A stretch of 64,000 bases of DNA, from assembly GCA_024509875.1 (NCBI GenBank), contig JAMPIV010004927.1, positions 1-64,000 of the forward strand. Reading direction: 5' to 3'. Each line of letters begins with the position of its first letter. Within the stretch, counting starts at the first letter, position 1. The stretch comes from Oreohelix idahoensis (lineage: Eukaryota > Mollusca > Gastropoda > Stylommatophora > Oreohelicidae). The position numbers were made by a program, and so were the translations under genes. The notes under the pieces were generated by a model. It saw only the letters and a list, made by a program, of their open reading frames with translations, ran no database searches and was not told where the DNA came from. Of this stretch, positions 33,101 to 39,529 are shown piece after piece.

Positions 33101-33927
33101 ATGCCACCTCCTTTCTCTATGCTAGTTTATAAGCAGATGTGAGAAATGAGGTGAAGCAAAAAGAAAACAACAAGGTGTAACAACAAGGTGTAACAACGAA
33201 GCCAAGGAAACAATATAGCTAAAGAGAAATTAATATCATAGAGTGCCAAGGAAGTAAACGGATCGAGACACTAGTCTGACCGGGGGGAGGCTATTTCTGA
33301 TGATCAGATTACCTTCTGTTGTAATGGTCTGTTTAGAGTTTCCCATCATAAAAAGTATTATATGTGCAATATCACAGTAATCGTTATTCACATTACTAAC
33401 TTTTATAAACTTTAAATTTCACACTAGTACTATTTTTATTGAGCGGCAAAGGTACCAGGTTCGATTCACGGCATCGAACCGCTCCAGCCTACCCAGCTGT
33501 AAATGGATACCTGACTTTGCTCTTAATTTAGGGAAGGAGACCGCCACGAGGAATGGAACTGGTCATCCTAACTCTCGATGCTGGACCTAGTATTGAAGTC
33601 TCTAACATTTCACTCCCCTACAGAAGTATCTGCTATATAACTACCTTTAACTATTATTCTTACCTCATTATGTCAAATAAATTGTTTTAGTCGTCCTACA
33701 AGGGGACTAGTTACAGTGGTCACACCATGCTTTATAAGGAGTGATAAAGACAATGATGATGATTTTTTTTTTTTGTAATTTATTACTAAGTAACGTATTT
33801 TTGTCTGTTACATTTTACAGCAGCAGCTGTGGTCAAAACGATACCTAAATCAGTGGAAGAACAAAATAATGGCATACGACTAGAGACGATAGCAGACCGA
33901 AAGCAAAAATGTTGTCTGTTCTCTTGA
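9437..33927 (+). CDS. Rab-family small GTPase, five exons recognised (first exon missing)
   Basis: Exons 9437-9536, 18729-18874, 23957-24076, 30727-30820 and 33821-33927 join with matching phases (1, 0, 0, 1) and give about 190 residues ending in a stop. GTPase motifs: G1 YVGKTS; switch I region HYSASVGGHF; G3 LQIWDTAGMERF; G4 VANKSD; G5 ETSAK; and a C-terminal double cysteine, CCLFS, suitable for geranylgeranylation (CCXXX type). Such proteins cycle between GDP and GTP forms on membranes to direct vesicle traffic. The YVGKTSL loop and the VGGHF switch resemble the divergent Rab24/Rab20 group more than Rab5 or Rab7, but this is from memory and a tree is needed. Oddity: the first P-loop Gly is replaced by Val (VDMYVGKT) in the exon as read. 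Introns of 3-9 kb are filled with mobile elements. Confidence 0.85.
10160..11060 (+). pseudogene. Decayed LINE 3' region (RTE/jockey-like) with internal minisatellite
   Basis: Across several frames the + strand encodes pieces of a familiar LINE C-terminus: IKFNTKIKIFNSNVVTPI, a broken strand near W.NMENKN, then TRQISVEKDVRRRSWIGHT, then a fragment near 10900 resembling the WNPxGxRxxGRP motif. Stops and shifts are frequent, so this is old debris in Rab intron 1. It matches the remnant at 62089-62640 in content. Confidence 0.6.
10670..10837 (+). repeat. 36-bp tandem repeat, about 4.7 copies
   Basis: The unit starts GAACCAGACAAATATCCGTG and repeats at 10670, 10706, 10742, 10778 and 10814 with very few differences. 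The period is a multiple of three, so open frames persist on both strands. It is an expansion of a segment of the surrounding LINE remnant. Confidence 0.9.
11061..11746. other. Rab intron 1 spacer
   Basis: AT-rich intronic sequence with a GATGATGATG-rich microsatellite near 11085-11130. No coding signal was seen. Confidence 0.5.
11757..13431 (+). mobile_element. LINE copy C: 5'-truncated, poly(A)-tailed, RNase H-bearing
   Basis: The insertion is flanked by a 10-bp direct repeat AGTTTGGTCT (11747-11756 and 13432-13441) and ends in a run of A. It keeps only the end of the RT, the RNase H and the C-terminus. It belongs to the same family as copy D at 25654-27233, whose sequence is nearly identical over about 1.2 kb. 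Confidence 0.85.
11759..13072 (+). pseudogene. LINE C polyprotein C-terminus (RT thumb, RNase H)
   Basis: One frame runs 11856-12899 and a second 12752-13072, with the switch near 12735-12750, so there is a single frameshift relative to copy D. The RT end is IIQHQALCTIAGAI. RNase H motifs are VYTDGSKGEDGK, FTAEMVAILKALE, LTDFLSTIKAL and IPSHVDIEGNEKAD; copy D has IPSHVGIEGNEKAD. The C-terminal CxxC...H...C segment is CAGCLQDNNIEHFLLKC. Catalytic Asp/Glu residues are kept, but the frame break makes this copy non-functional. Confidence 0.85.
13442..15440. other. Rab intron 1: homopolymers and small duplications
   Basis: No gene. It contains a T-run followed by a long G-run (about 13807-13848), a direct duplication of a roughly 32-bp sequence starting GTAGATAGAAGAGTAG at about 14132 and 14176, and a duplicated TTCTCCCGCTGGGTTAGTTCC near 14632-14672. 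A block at 14020-14925 that begins TGTGACGG and ends GTGACACA was considered as a solo LTR but is not supported. Confidence 0.5.
15560..15925. repeat. SINE-like family (GTAAATGGGTACCTG core): inverted and 88-bp tandem copies
   Basis: A reversed copy (about 15590-15695, with CCTTCCCTAACTCAAAG and GTACCCATTTATAGC) is followed by three direct copies beginning GTGTCACGCATCAGTC at 15696, 15784 and 15872. That is an exact 88-bp period, the last copy being partial. The core GCTGTAAATGGGTACCTGAC and GAGTTAGAGAAGG motifs also occur at 31303-31540 (-) and 33430-33650 (+). Confidence 0.8.
16278..16860 (+). pseudogene. hAT-superfamily transposase fragment
   Basis: The frame at 16483-16851 contains FFGFVESLYTFFSASTYRWG, then RQSDTRWSAWADATKALLHS, then a helical stretch ending ECRQQARGLLSTIRK. 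This is the pattern of the hAT/ZMYM1-like transposase segment in which SDTRWSARADA is the conserved core. About 200 bp upstream, 16278 reads CAGAGCCGGATTAACG, a hAT-type terminal motif; the other end was not found. Only about 110 codons remain, so it is a relic in Rab intron 1. Confidence 0.7.
17192..17269 (+). mobile_element. Micro-insertion of a (GAA)n-tailed LINE 3' end (78 bp)
   Basis: Two tandem copies of a roughly 35-bp sequence, TTGAACTTATTCAAGTTGAC plus ATCTGAGGGTGAAC, are followed by GAAGAAGAAG. It is homologous to the last codons, stop and tail of LINE Z (about 62028-62079). Direct repeats AAGTAGYTTCTT flank it (17180-17191 and 17270-17281, one mismatch). Confidence 0.75.
17630..17934 (-). 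mobile_element. (GAA)n-tailed retroposon, 305 bp, 12-bp TSD
   Basis: Perfect 12-bp direct repeats CAGATAGCTTTC lie at 17618-17629 and 17935-17946. The - strand ends ...CCAACGTCCTTTTCAGGACGAACGAGG and then GAAGAAGAAGAA. The body is probably the 3' end of an RTE- or jockey-like LINE, or a SINE using such an end. No coding frame was recognised. Confidence 0.75.
17947..18728. other. Rab intron 1, 3' part
   Basis: AT-rich with no coding signal. It ends in the acceptor TTTTGCCAACACTTTCAG directly before the next exon. Confidence 0.6.
18729..18874 (+). CDS. Rab GTPase exon (switch II)
   Basis: It lies between ACACTTTCAG and AGCAGG|GTAAGC. It encodes GHFMAKALNVPNVILQIWD, then TAGMERFRAMLPHFMRGAE, then CAVIVYDVSSR, covering beta-2/3 and the WDTAG motif. 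The switch II Gln (DTAGQ) is Met here, a change that in other GTPases can lower intrinsic hydrolysis. Confidence 0.9.
18875..19757. other. Rab intron 2, 5' part
   Basis: Non-coding. A short degenerate repeat with AACCTGTACAAA occurs three or four times at 19016-19080. No gene was seen. Confidence 0.5.
19758..19903. repeat. Foldback element: ~50-bp near-perfect inverted repeat
   Basis: The left arm starts TATCGGAATGACGGTCGCCG and the right arm is its reverse complement ending at 19903. The arms are about 50 bp each with one clear mismatch (TCCGCATG against TCTGCATG). The loop of roughly 43 bp carries GGGTTAACCCTAACCC and CTCTAATCCTAACTC, which resemble degenerate telomere-like repeats. The transcript would form a long hairpin. 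Confidence 0.85.
19904..20937. other. Rab intron 2 spacer before LINE E1
   Basis: Non-coding, with A/T homopolymers and a stretch at 20585-20645 where GTACAGACGTTTGTACGGGC repeats GTACRG motifs in both orientations. The region just before 20938 (from about 20830) is probably the 5' leader of LINE E1, but its start could not be fixed. Confidence 0.4.
20938..23466 (+). pseudogene. LINE E1 polyprotein: endonuclease (truncated) and reverse transcriptase
   Basis: The N-terminal endonuclease has YWNVRTMYQDGKLEE, SECRWTGKG, QCYAPTND and MGDFNAKVGDNN, then stops at 21444 where the remainder of the domain is deleted. The reading continues in other frames (21422-21673, 21783-22409) with FKAAGVDEISGEM, LPKKGDLSDCNNWRGISLL and EEQAGFRPKRSC. 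After a 1-nt insertion near 22340 the frame 22354-23466 carries FVDFQKAFDSLHR, GVKQGCIMSPLLF, the catalytic FADD (DFADDVAFLS), VLTYGCESWK and YIGHVLRMQ, then GKRKKGRPKETLRRT. It is a multiply broken copy. Confidence 0.85.
20938..23490 (+). mobile_element. LINE copy E1: RTE-like, internally deleted, (TTA)n tail
   Basis: Coding segments run 20938-23466, followed by TTAAAGAATTTATTATTATT and further TTA triplets to about 23490. The second copy of this family (E2, 27493-28993, - strand) has the same end in reverse. It lies wholly within Rab intron 2. The family has no RNase H domain, unlike A-D, Y and Z. Confidence 0.85.
23957..24076 (+). CDS. Rab GTPase exon (G4 region)
   Basis: It lies between TTTTCTTTCAG and CAACAA|GTAAGT, 40 codons in phase 0. 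It encodes ETFLSARDYWIDYVNACGSE followed by ILKVLVANKSDIPLKAVKQQ. NKSD is the guanine-specificity NKxD motif. Confidence 0.92.
24090..24195. repeat. (TA)n microsatellite
   Basis: About 100 bp of alternating TA in Rab intron 3, beginning about 14 bp after the exon's donor site. Tyr/Ile open frames across it are artefacts. Confidence 0.95.
24207..25113. repeat. 50-bp tandem array, 13 copies, split by a SINE
   Basis: The unit starts GAACATGGAAATGATTGAAA and ends TTTAGTTTCGTCATAA, exactly 50 bp. Three units (24207-24356) precede the SINE and ten units (24614-25113) follow it. Unit variants are mostly single-base changes (ACTTCAG/ACTACAG, GTTTCG/GTTTCA), so the array is young or homogenised. Confidence 0.95.
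24357..24600 (-). mobile_element. tRNA-derived SINE, family 2 (copy 1)
   Basis: On the - strand the 5' end reads GTCGGCGTCTGTGGCCTAAT. An A-box TGGCCTAATGG and a B-box GGTTCGAAACC are spaced as in an arginine-type tRNA. The flanking 13-bp AGTTTCGTCATAA (24344-24356 and 24601-24613) is a target-site duplication made inside the 50-bp repeat. The near-identical copy 2 is at 39731-39983. Confidence 0.88.
25290..25641 (+). pseudogene. LINE remnant G (C-terminal region)
   Basis: Degenerate frames read GCPERCAKEAY, FLWACYEGK and, further on, HRSHKQCWRQDVLKRRDH. The same sequence recurs at 39530-40165. Both resemble the FGHVMR... end of RTE-type polyproteins. It is the host sequence into which LINE D inserted. 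Confidence 0.5.
25654..26853 (+). pseudogene. LINE D RNase H and C-terminus
   Basis: The frame open to 26591 encodes VYTDGSKGEDGK, FTAEMVAILKALE, LTDSLSTIKAL, IPSHVGIEGNEKADKEAKK and CAGCLQDNNIEHFLLKC. All four RNase H acidic positions are present. After residue QAS the SINE at 26492-26760 interrupts the frame. The last LINE codons resume at about 26761 (INIGGGVENRQT) in place of PINIEEVLRVERP in copy C. Confidence 0.82.
26492..26760 (+). mobile_element. tRNA-derived SINE, family 1 (copy 1), nested in LINE D
   Basis: It begins AGCTGGTGTAATGGCTTCAG (A-box) and has the B-box GGTTCAAACCC. Its 3' half has GGATGGGAAGGAGCGAAGC, CTCCTGACCGGGTTGGAAGG, TCATTGGGCCGAAGGGCTG and AAAGCCCAAGTGCCGCTGGT, with an A tail. 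The 3' half is shared with 59414-59756, but the 5' part is different. Against LINE C about 7 bp of target are missing and no duplication is seen. Confidence 0.82.
27246..27481. other. Spacer between LINE D and LINE E2
   Basis: Short AT-rich sequence, possibly the left part of the hAT relic that continues at 28994. Nothing definite is seen. Confidence 0.4.
27493..28993 (-). mobile_element. LINE copy E2: 5'-truncated RTE-like, (TTA)n tail, 11-bp TSD
   Basis: The direct repeat AAAATATATTA lies at 27482-27492 and 28994-29004. The tail (on + TAATAATAATAATAATAAATTC) is at the left. It is almost identical to E1 over about 1.5 kb (for example WTNGKFL against WTYGKFL and QKYASDY against QKYVSDY), so at least one of the two is recent. 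It interrupts a hAT relic in Rab intron 3. Confidence 0.9.
27514..28993 (-). CDS. LINE E2 reverse transcriptase, C-terminal ~490 codons (uninterrupted)
   Basis: The frame is open from the truncation point (KNFKAAGVDEISGEMIKAVN) to the stop before the (TTA)n tail. Motifs: WRGISLLSVPGKLL, EEQAGFRPKRSC, FVDFQKAFDSLHR, GVKQGCIMSPLLF, FADDVAFLS, TYGCESWKITKS, WSYIGHVLRMQ and KGRPKETLRRT. There is no endonuclease because of the 5' truncation, so it cannot move by itself, but it shows the correct family frame across the break in E1. Confidence 0.85.
29005..29459 (+). pseudogene. hAT transposase relic with right terminal motif
   Basis: Joining frames by eye gives LHSKLNAAG, then YFLLDPEYMELA, then NEEVMIDFYG, then QLSQFRSGHGIFGREVAKVS and KRMPAYQWWTNY. 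This is the usual order in the C-terminal half of hAT/DUF659-type transposases (FGRE...A....P..WW..YG). At 29444-29459 the sequence CCTAGGGCCGGCTCTG is a reversed CAGAGCCGG terminal motif. An ACAT/CTAC microsatellite lies at 29350-29400. Confidence 0.6.
29720..30188 (+). mobile_element. LINE copy F: 5'-truncated, (GAA)n-like tail, 14-bp TSD
   Basis: The flanking repeat AAGCAGGATTRTAC (29706-29719 and 30189-30202) matches in 13 of 14 positions. Frames encode VLYGTECWK, then FFWPNTISNQELL, then GWNWVGHVFRRNPETITRA, MPWIPKGRRKRGRPKTT and WDTARRIATDRAKWGQF. This is the thumb and C-terminus of an RTE/jockey-like LINE, with frameshifts. The 3' end ACGCCACTAGGCGTAATGGC, then AGAAGAAGAA, recurs at 32273-32420. 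Confidence 0.82.
30203..30726. other. Rab intron 4 start-side spacer
   Basis: Non-coding end of Rab intron 3, with a C-run at 30655-30666. It closes with the acceptor TTCTTAATGTTGTAG. Confidence 0.6.
30727..30820 (+). CDS. Rab GTPase exon (G5 region)
   Basis: It starts after AATGTTGTAG and ends at GATGCTG|GTAGGT, phase 0 in and phase 1 out. It encodes EGRRLAEFHNMLFFETSAK and then YSINVDKMFTDA. ETSAK is the G5 motif. Confidence 0.92.
31303..31540 (-). mobile_element. SINE family 3 copy (GTAAATGGGTACCTG core)
   Basis: On the - strand it starts with a tRNA-like part, GTGGTTAGAGCGCTGGCC, followed by GCCGGATTCAAAACACGG. It then carries CTACCCAGTTGTAAATGGGT, ACCTGACTCC, GAGTTAGGGAAGG and a 3' part TTTCACTCCCCTACGGC. 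The same order is seen at 33430-33650. Confidence 0.72.
32161..32272 (+). repeat. Dispersed family-4 repeat, cut by a later insertion
   Basis: GTAAAACAAATTGCTA, AAGAGCATATGAAT, CAAGGGGACTAGC and then CCCATG match the copy at 53262-53400. The 3' part with CTCCATAAGGAG is missing because a LINE F fragment entered at 32273. Confidence 0.6.
32273..32420 (+). mobile_element. Micro-insertion of LINE F 3' end (148 bp), 12-bp TSD
   Basis: A perfect ATGTTGTAAAAG duplication (32261-32272 and 32421-32432) flanks two tandem, diverged copies of the family F 3' end. Each begins GTTGCCCTAA-AGACGCC; only the second is complete to GGTGGCTAAGGACGGAAGAAG. Confidence 0.82.
32800..33130 (+). repeat. Recurrent 5'-leader module (copy 2)
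   Basis: The order GAGAACACAGTATTGCACAT, TTGTGCAGGATGTGAC, TATTCCTTAGG, CAGAACCAGGGCATG and ACCCTGGATGGCGAG parallels 3176-3430. No LINE ORF follows it. Confidence 0.6.
33430..33650 (+). mobile_element. SINE family 3 copy
   Basis: B-box-like AGGTTCGATTCACGGC, then CTACCCAGCTGTAAATGGAT, ACCTGAC, TTAGGGAAGG and CATTTCACTCCCCTACAG. Same family as 31303-31540. It lies in the last Rab intron. Confidence 0.7.
33821..33927 (+). CDS. Rab GTPase last exon with prenylation motif
   Basis: It follows the acceptor TCTGTTACATTTTACAG, completing a split Ala codon. It encodes AAAVVKTIPKSVEEQNNGIR followed by LETIADRKQKCCLFS and TGA at 33925-33927. CCLFS fits a CCXXX Rab prenylation end. The 3' UTR is interrupted 102 bp later by LINE B. 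Confidence 0.92.
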
Positions 33928-34029
33928 GAGTTTGTAAATGTTTGTGTGTTTGAGAAGAGGGAACGTGTGACAAGAGAACAGGAGAAAAAGTGAGAAGGAA
34001 GAAATCAAATGAACTACTTGCCACGATAC

Positions 34030-37000
34030 TTCTTCTTCTTCTTCTTGCGATCGCATCTTTGATGATTACACCGTCAGACGAGTTCTCATGATGAATTCGA
34101 CTGTTGTTTGAAGTTCCTCTTTAACTCCATATAGCTTTGAGTTTAGTGTTGAGTCATTGGGCCAGTATATCTTTCTTAACTGGTCATACAGAGGGCAGTC
34201 CTGTAGAACATGCTCAGCAGTTTGTTCGTTTAATCCATATGCGCACAGTGGTGAAGCAGACAATCGTAGCTTGTGCATGTGTTTATTCAGTTTGTTATGC
34301 CCTGTCCTGAGTCGAAAAATAGTTATCTGTCCCTGCCGGTCGAGAGTGTGATAGTCGTCTTTGGGTTGGTTCTGTTCTCTTCTGATAGTCTGGATAGCTC
34401 TCTTTTTCTCAAAGCATGTGACTTCATTATCTTCTTGTTCACATTCTCCTCCCTTTTTTGCAAGTTTATCTGCCTTTTCATTTCCGGGTACACCACAATG
34501 AGATGGTACCCACTGAAGTATGGTTCTCTTTTTGGCAGCTACCTTGTTTAGTTCATTTCTCAGATGCGGGAGTTTACCACCCTTGAGAGCTTGCAGGACA
34601 GACAGTGCATCTGTGAGGATGACTACCTGGTGGCAGTGAGAGTTGGTGTTATAAATCATATTTGCAGCTTGCTCTAGAGCTTGAACCTCAGCTGTATAGT
34701 TGGAACAGAATTTACCAGTGGGAATGTGCCTAGTCTCATAGTGGTTGTCAGGATATGAGATAAAGATACCGGCACCTCCGTTCCTAACAGCATTAGTTGC
34801 TGATCCATCTGTATAGGCATGTATCCATGATTGATTGGGATAGCTTTCTTGGATCATACTCAATGTAGCAGTTCGTTTTTGCAGATCATTATACTCACAT
34901 CCACTTGTGAGACCACTGACTGATGTATTAATTTGGAGGGCACTGCTGGCCTGCTCCCATGGTACAGGGTATAGGGTGGGCTTTAGTGGTGTTGTCTTCA
35001 TGGATAGGTCTTCTTGATGCTGTCTTATAAGTCTTTTCCCCCGATGCACAAAGCTGCTACGCTTTAGACGTCCCAATGCCAGATCATCTAGTCTTGCCTT
35101 CATTGGGTGCGTTGGCATACTGTTGTACTTTTCCATCTGGATCATGGTTTTTGTGTCTCTTCTATGGGACAATGTCTGTAATCCAGCAACCTTCTGCATC
35201 TCTGATATTGGTGTAGTTTTCATGGCTCCTGTAATGAGCCTGAGAGCTTGATTTTGCACCTTGTCCAAAGACTGCAGATGTGAGTTAGCAGCTGATGACC
35301 ATGCTTCTGGGCTAAACTCTAAGTGTGGTCTTATTACTCCATTATAAATCTTCTTTAGATTTCATTCATTTGCTCCCCAGTTGGTACCTGCTAATTTTCT
35401 GAGTATGCCTAGTCGTCTTCGGGCCTTTCCTTCTGCATTTTCAATATGCTTATTCCATGTAAGCCTTTTGTCAAATGTCACCCCAAGATAGGTGGGGTAG
35501 CTTTCTTCCTTGATCACGGTTGTCCCTAGGTGTATGTTAGCTGGTTTGTCCTTGGGGGCGAGGGAGAACAGTGTTGTGGAGGTTTTGTCTGTGTTTATTG
35601 TGATAAGCCATTTCTCTGCCCATGACACTAGCATGTCTGCTGCCCGCTGCATTCTATAATTTGCTGTGGTGACATTTTCATCAGCGCACCAGAGTACTAG
35701 GTCATCTGCATATAAGGCAGCTTTAACTCCTGCCGGGAGATCTTTCACCAGGTCATTGATGTAAACAAGGAAGAGTGTTGGGGAAATTACTCCTCCTTGA
35801 GGTACCCCCTGATGGAGCAACACTTTTCTGCTCTGCAGACCGTCAAGAGTGACTCTAGTTCTCCTGTTATGCAAGTATGACTGGATCCATTTCATCATGT
35901 TGCCTTGGATTCCACTTCTCCTAAGTTTTGCAATGAGGCCATCTTTCCACACCTTGTCAAAGGCCTGCTTGAAGTCGACCCAGATCGTTAGGACCTTTTT
36001 CTTCTCCTGGAAGGCATCTTCTATTGCTTGAGACAAGTAAGTAACTTGGTCTTCTATACTGTAGCATTCTCTAAATCCAGCTTGTTCCGGCACCAGGATC
36101 TGCTCAGACTCTAAATACCATTTCAATCTGTAGTTGACTATTCGCTCCATAGTCTTCCCAACACAGCTTGTGAGACTGATTGGCCGGTAACTTGCAGCCT
36201 CGGTCTTACATTTCCCTTTCTTTAGTATGGGTATTGTGATGGCTTCTCTCCATACTTGGGGTACCGTTCCTTTCAACCAGCTGTGGTTGAATATCTCAAG
36301 CAGTTTTGTCTTTGCTGCTGAGCTCAGATTTACTAGCATTTCATTGCTGATTTTGTCTGGGCCGGGTGACTTTTGAAACTTAAGCTTGGAAATAGCCTTC
36401 TGTAGTTCTCCTAGTGTGATGGGTTCCCTCATTGGGGCAGGAGTATCTGTCTGTCCCATGGTTGCCAGTATTTCTTTTCTTATCTCTCTCTGATGATCTA
36501 TGTTAATGGGTAAGTTGCTTTCTGAACTGTATCTTCTAGCAAACAAGTCTGCAGCTTGTTTTCCTCTGAAAAGTTTGCCACCTTCATCCAATGTGATAGT
36601 CTGCCTAGGTGAGGAACGCTCTTCATTTAGAGACTTGACTAATCTCCAAAGTTTCCTGCCGTCTTTCTCAAGGTTCAGCGATGCCGTTTTAGTTCTCCAG
36701 CTTTTCCGTTTTTCTTCTAGCTTTGTTCTCTGAAACTCTGCTACAGCCTTTTTCCATTTGTTGTGAGTTTCAAGTGAAGGCTGAGACTCTGCGTCCTTTC
36801 TAGCCCTGTCCATAGCTTCCTGACGTTCTTGGAGTGTGCTGGACCAGTATGGTATGTAGTTACGCCGGCATCCTTTGGGAATGGTTTCTTTTGCAGCTTG
36901 TAGTATGCATCTGTTGAAGTCTTTTACCACTTCATTAATGTCTCTGTTCTGTACCTTGAGGGTAGACAGCAGCGTGTTCACCTGATGCCTGAATAAACCC

Positions 37001-38035
37001 CAGTTGGCTTTTTTGTAGTTCCATCTTGTAATGGCTGGGCCTGTACTGAGAGTTGCACTCTGGACAGTAAGAAAGATTGGGCGATGGTCGCTTCCCCCTA
37101 GTTGGTCTCCTACTTCTCTACTAATAGATCCAGCTATATCTGGTGTGGAGAAGGCAAGATCTGGTGTTGAAGTTGTGTGCCATCCTCTGGAGTAGAAGGT
37201 AGGAGTATCTGTGGCATTATTGACTAGGATTAGGGAGTGATCATCTTGCCAAGTTTTCAACCTCTTCACCTCTGTGATCCAGATGGTTATAGCCCCAGCT
37301 CTGGGAGTGGCTATTAAAGTCTCCAACTGCTATAAAGTTGGTGGCTGGTACCTGTATAGAGCTGAGACTCAGGGGTTTGTTGTTCGGACAGTAATAGTTC
37401 AGGAGTTCTATTTCCATCTTGTCTACCTTTATCTGCAACAGCTGATATTCTGCTCCATCCATGAAGGTTTTCCTTTCGTGTGCAGGAATGTTATTCCTTA
37501 CAAGAGTAAGAACTCCTCCTTTTCGTCTATCTTTTCTGTCGGATCTGAAGCATTGATATCCCCTTATTTTAAAGGTTTGATCTGCTTTCAAGTGAGTCTC
37601 TTGGATACAGCAAACACTGACTTGCTTCTCATACACAATGTTTTCCAGCTCTGTCTTTTTGCTGTATCCAGCCTGCTTGCTGTTCACTCCCTCTGCATTC
37701 CAGTGCATCATGACAAGTGGCACTCTGGGTTTCTCATTTTCTGTTTTGTTTTGGTCAGTAGTTCTCCTCCGCCGTCTGCTGACTCCACAAGACGGTCTAG
37801 AGGGTCCTCCAGTAGCTGAGGGTGGGCTCTGTCGAGGCTCAGAGCCCGGCACTGCACCTGTCTGGTGGAGCTCCACAGGGCGAGCACCATTACGAGATTT
37901 ATCTGACGGTGTACTCTCCATAGAAAAAAAAGCGAGTTGCGTGATACTGTGGTTTCCGGTGCGCCTTCTGGCCCAGTATCTATGACTTTAGCACCTGTTC
38001 AACGGGAGAGTGGGCTCATCCCTAATCTGTTTATG
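34030..38035 (-). mobile_element. LINE copy B: near-complete copy of the LINE in A, 12-bp TSD
   Basis: A perfect TTGCCACGATAC duplication (34018-34029 and 38036-38047) flanks a 4006-bp element with the (GAA)n tail at the left. It is almost identical to copy A from about 3711 onward. It starts at AACATAAACAGATTAGGG (- strand), so it is slightly 5' shorter. It sits in the Rab 3' UTR in antisense orientation. Confidence 0.93.
34066..37921 (-). pseudogene. LINE B polyprotein (one frameshift, one nonsense change)
   Basis: The N-terminal frame 37921-37241 begins MESTPSDKSRNGARPVELHQ and contains MHWNAEGV and CIQETHL, then the end of the endonuclease. An extra A near 37255 (GTTGAAAAC against GTTGAAAC in A) shifts the frame. 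The next frame runs to 35362 with FKQAFDKVW, GVPQGGVISPTLF and YADD. A CGA-to-TGA change at 35364-35362 ends it after GANE. The rest (35268-34066) holds the RNase H (YTDGSATN, VPSHCGVPGNEKAD) and C-terminus, where CTCG of copy A reads CAYG. The active-site residues are otherwise kept. Confidence 0.9.
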
Positions 38036-38047
38036 TTGCCACGATAC

Positions 38048-38389
38048 AATATGTGTGTGTGTGTGTGTTTATTTAGTAGGAAAGAAAGAGATAAGCACTT
38101 TGCTTCTTCTTTTCATGGTGATAACAATTTTATGGTTCCATGCTGTGTATGTGAGATAATGAAAATATATTCATTTGACCAAGTGGTGATGCTCTCTACG
38201 GCACCACCTCAGATTGGGCGAAAAGAAGCTCTCACGGCAAGCAGAACAGAAGAGACAACGTCGAAAGGAATACCAAGAAAATAAGCAGCTGAGGGCTGTC
38301 ACCTCACGGAGCATTCCATAGTCAGTTATGATTGAAGGAGCTATTATATTATATTTGACAGAAATTGTTTTTGGTGTTGCTTAACTGGG
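38048..38389 (+). other. Continuation of the Rab 3' UTR / intergenic spacer
   Basis: Directly after the LINE B duplication, with a (GT)n run at 38052-38068. Before the insertion this followed the Rab stop codon by about 100 bp, so it is probably 3' UTR. An AATAAA at about 39367 is one possible distal polyadenylation signal. No ORF of coding character was seen. Confidence 0.4.
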
Positions 38390-38870
38390 GCTGCTGAGCG
38401 TTTTAGTATTTTGCAGCCAATATCCAGTAGAAGAGTCATTGGTATTATCCACACTGTAGATATGCTATATAGGCTTTTCTGCCATTTCGAAACGTGTTGA
38501 GTTGAGTGTTGAGCTCCAGTTTCTCTTGCTTCGCTTACATGTAAAGGATCGTCACATTTGGTCCCAAACTAGGAGGAAGAAACGCATGGCATAGTGTGCC
38601 TTCCTTGCCATCGAAGGGGGCTCTCCAATTATGCAGAGCTAAAATAATATGCTCTAGTTCTGGGCTCTCTCAAGGAATTGTCACGTTCTACATAGAACCA
38701 CTTTTTAGCTCCCCTGCCTATCGTGGGGTCCAGCGAGATCCTCCTGCATACAGTCAACCAGAGTTACGTCTGTCGCTCAAGTGACTCCTCCAAGCTTAGT
38801 GTGCAGTGCTAGGTTCTCAATATGTTTCACCACAGGGGGGATCCCTGGAAGTGTATGGATAATTTCATGA
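38390..38870 (-). repeat. Recurrent 5'-leader module (copy 3)
   Basis: On the + strand: GGGCTGCTGAGCG, GGTATTATCCACACTGTAGA, CTTTTCTGCCATTTCGAAAC, AAAGGATCGTCACATTTGGT, CTCAAGTGACTCCTCCAAGC and TTCACCACAGGGG. The same order is found at 59965-60460, about 80% alike by eye. The second half is the reverse complement of the LINE A leader module. Confidence 0.7.
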
Positions 38871-39529
38871 GTCAATGAAAGTGCAATTAGCCTCAGACAG
38901 AAGTTCACATCAAAATCGGTAATGTTTATCATTTGCATTTTTTATTATGGCGGTCACAGAAATTATTGTTAGTTACCTCTCCCTTGGAGTGATTGGGCGG
39001 TTACATATACAAACTCGGCAAGTATCAATTTCATACGCATTGGAGGAAAAAAAGGGGGAGGGGAGAGATCAAAAGGCATTTATATTAACAGAAAGCAAAA
39101 GTTAGTGATGAAATGTAGTATACGGGATGTATATGTGTGTGTATATATTTATGTGTGTGGCAGAGACGCGTGAAAAAAAAAATTTGATGCTTGGTCATTT
39201 TTTGTAGTGGTGATATTTGAGTGAGTGAGTGAGTGAGAGAGAGAGAGAGAGATTGTGAACTTTATTTAGAGTGAAATGAATTAATGATTTCTAAACTTTT
39301 TTTTCTTGAATTACAAGAAAATTAATAACACAAAAATCATAATTACGTAAGAAGTGTTACACTTTTAATAAAGGTAATATAATAACTTTGACTGTAATTA
39401 TTTGGCTTTGTTTCATGTTGTGTGTGTGTTAAACCCATGTTCAAGAAACATTAGACCCTTCTCGTACATAGTTCAACCACATGTGGGTTATAATGACGTG
39501 AGTAATGGACAATTAGTAAATAAATAAGA
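38871..39529. other. Intergenic, with microsatellites
   Basis: No gene. It carries TG-rich runs at 39120-39165 and (GAGT)n(GA)n at 39221-39253. Confidence 0.6.
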
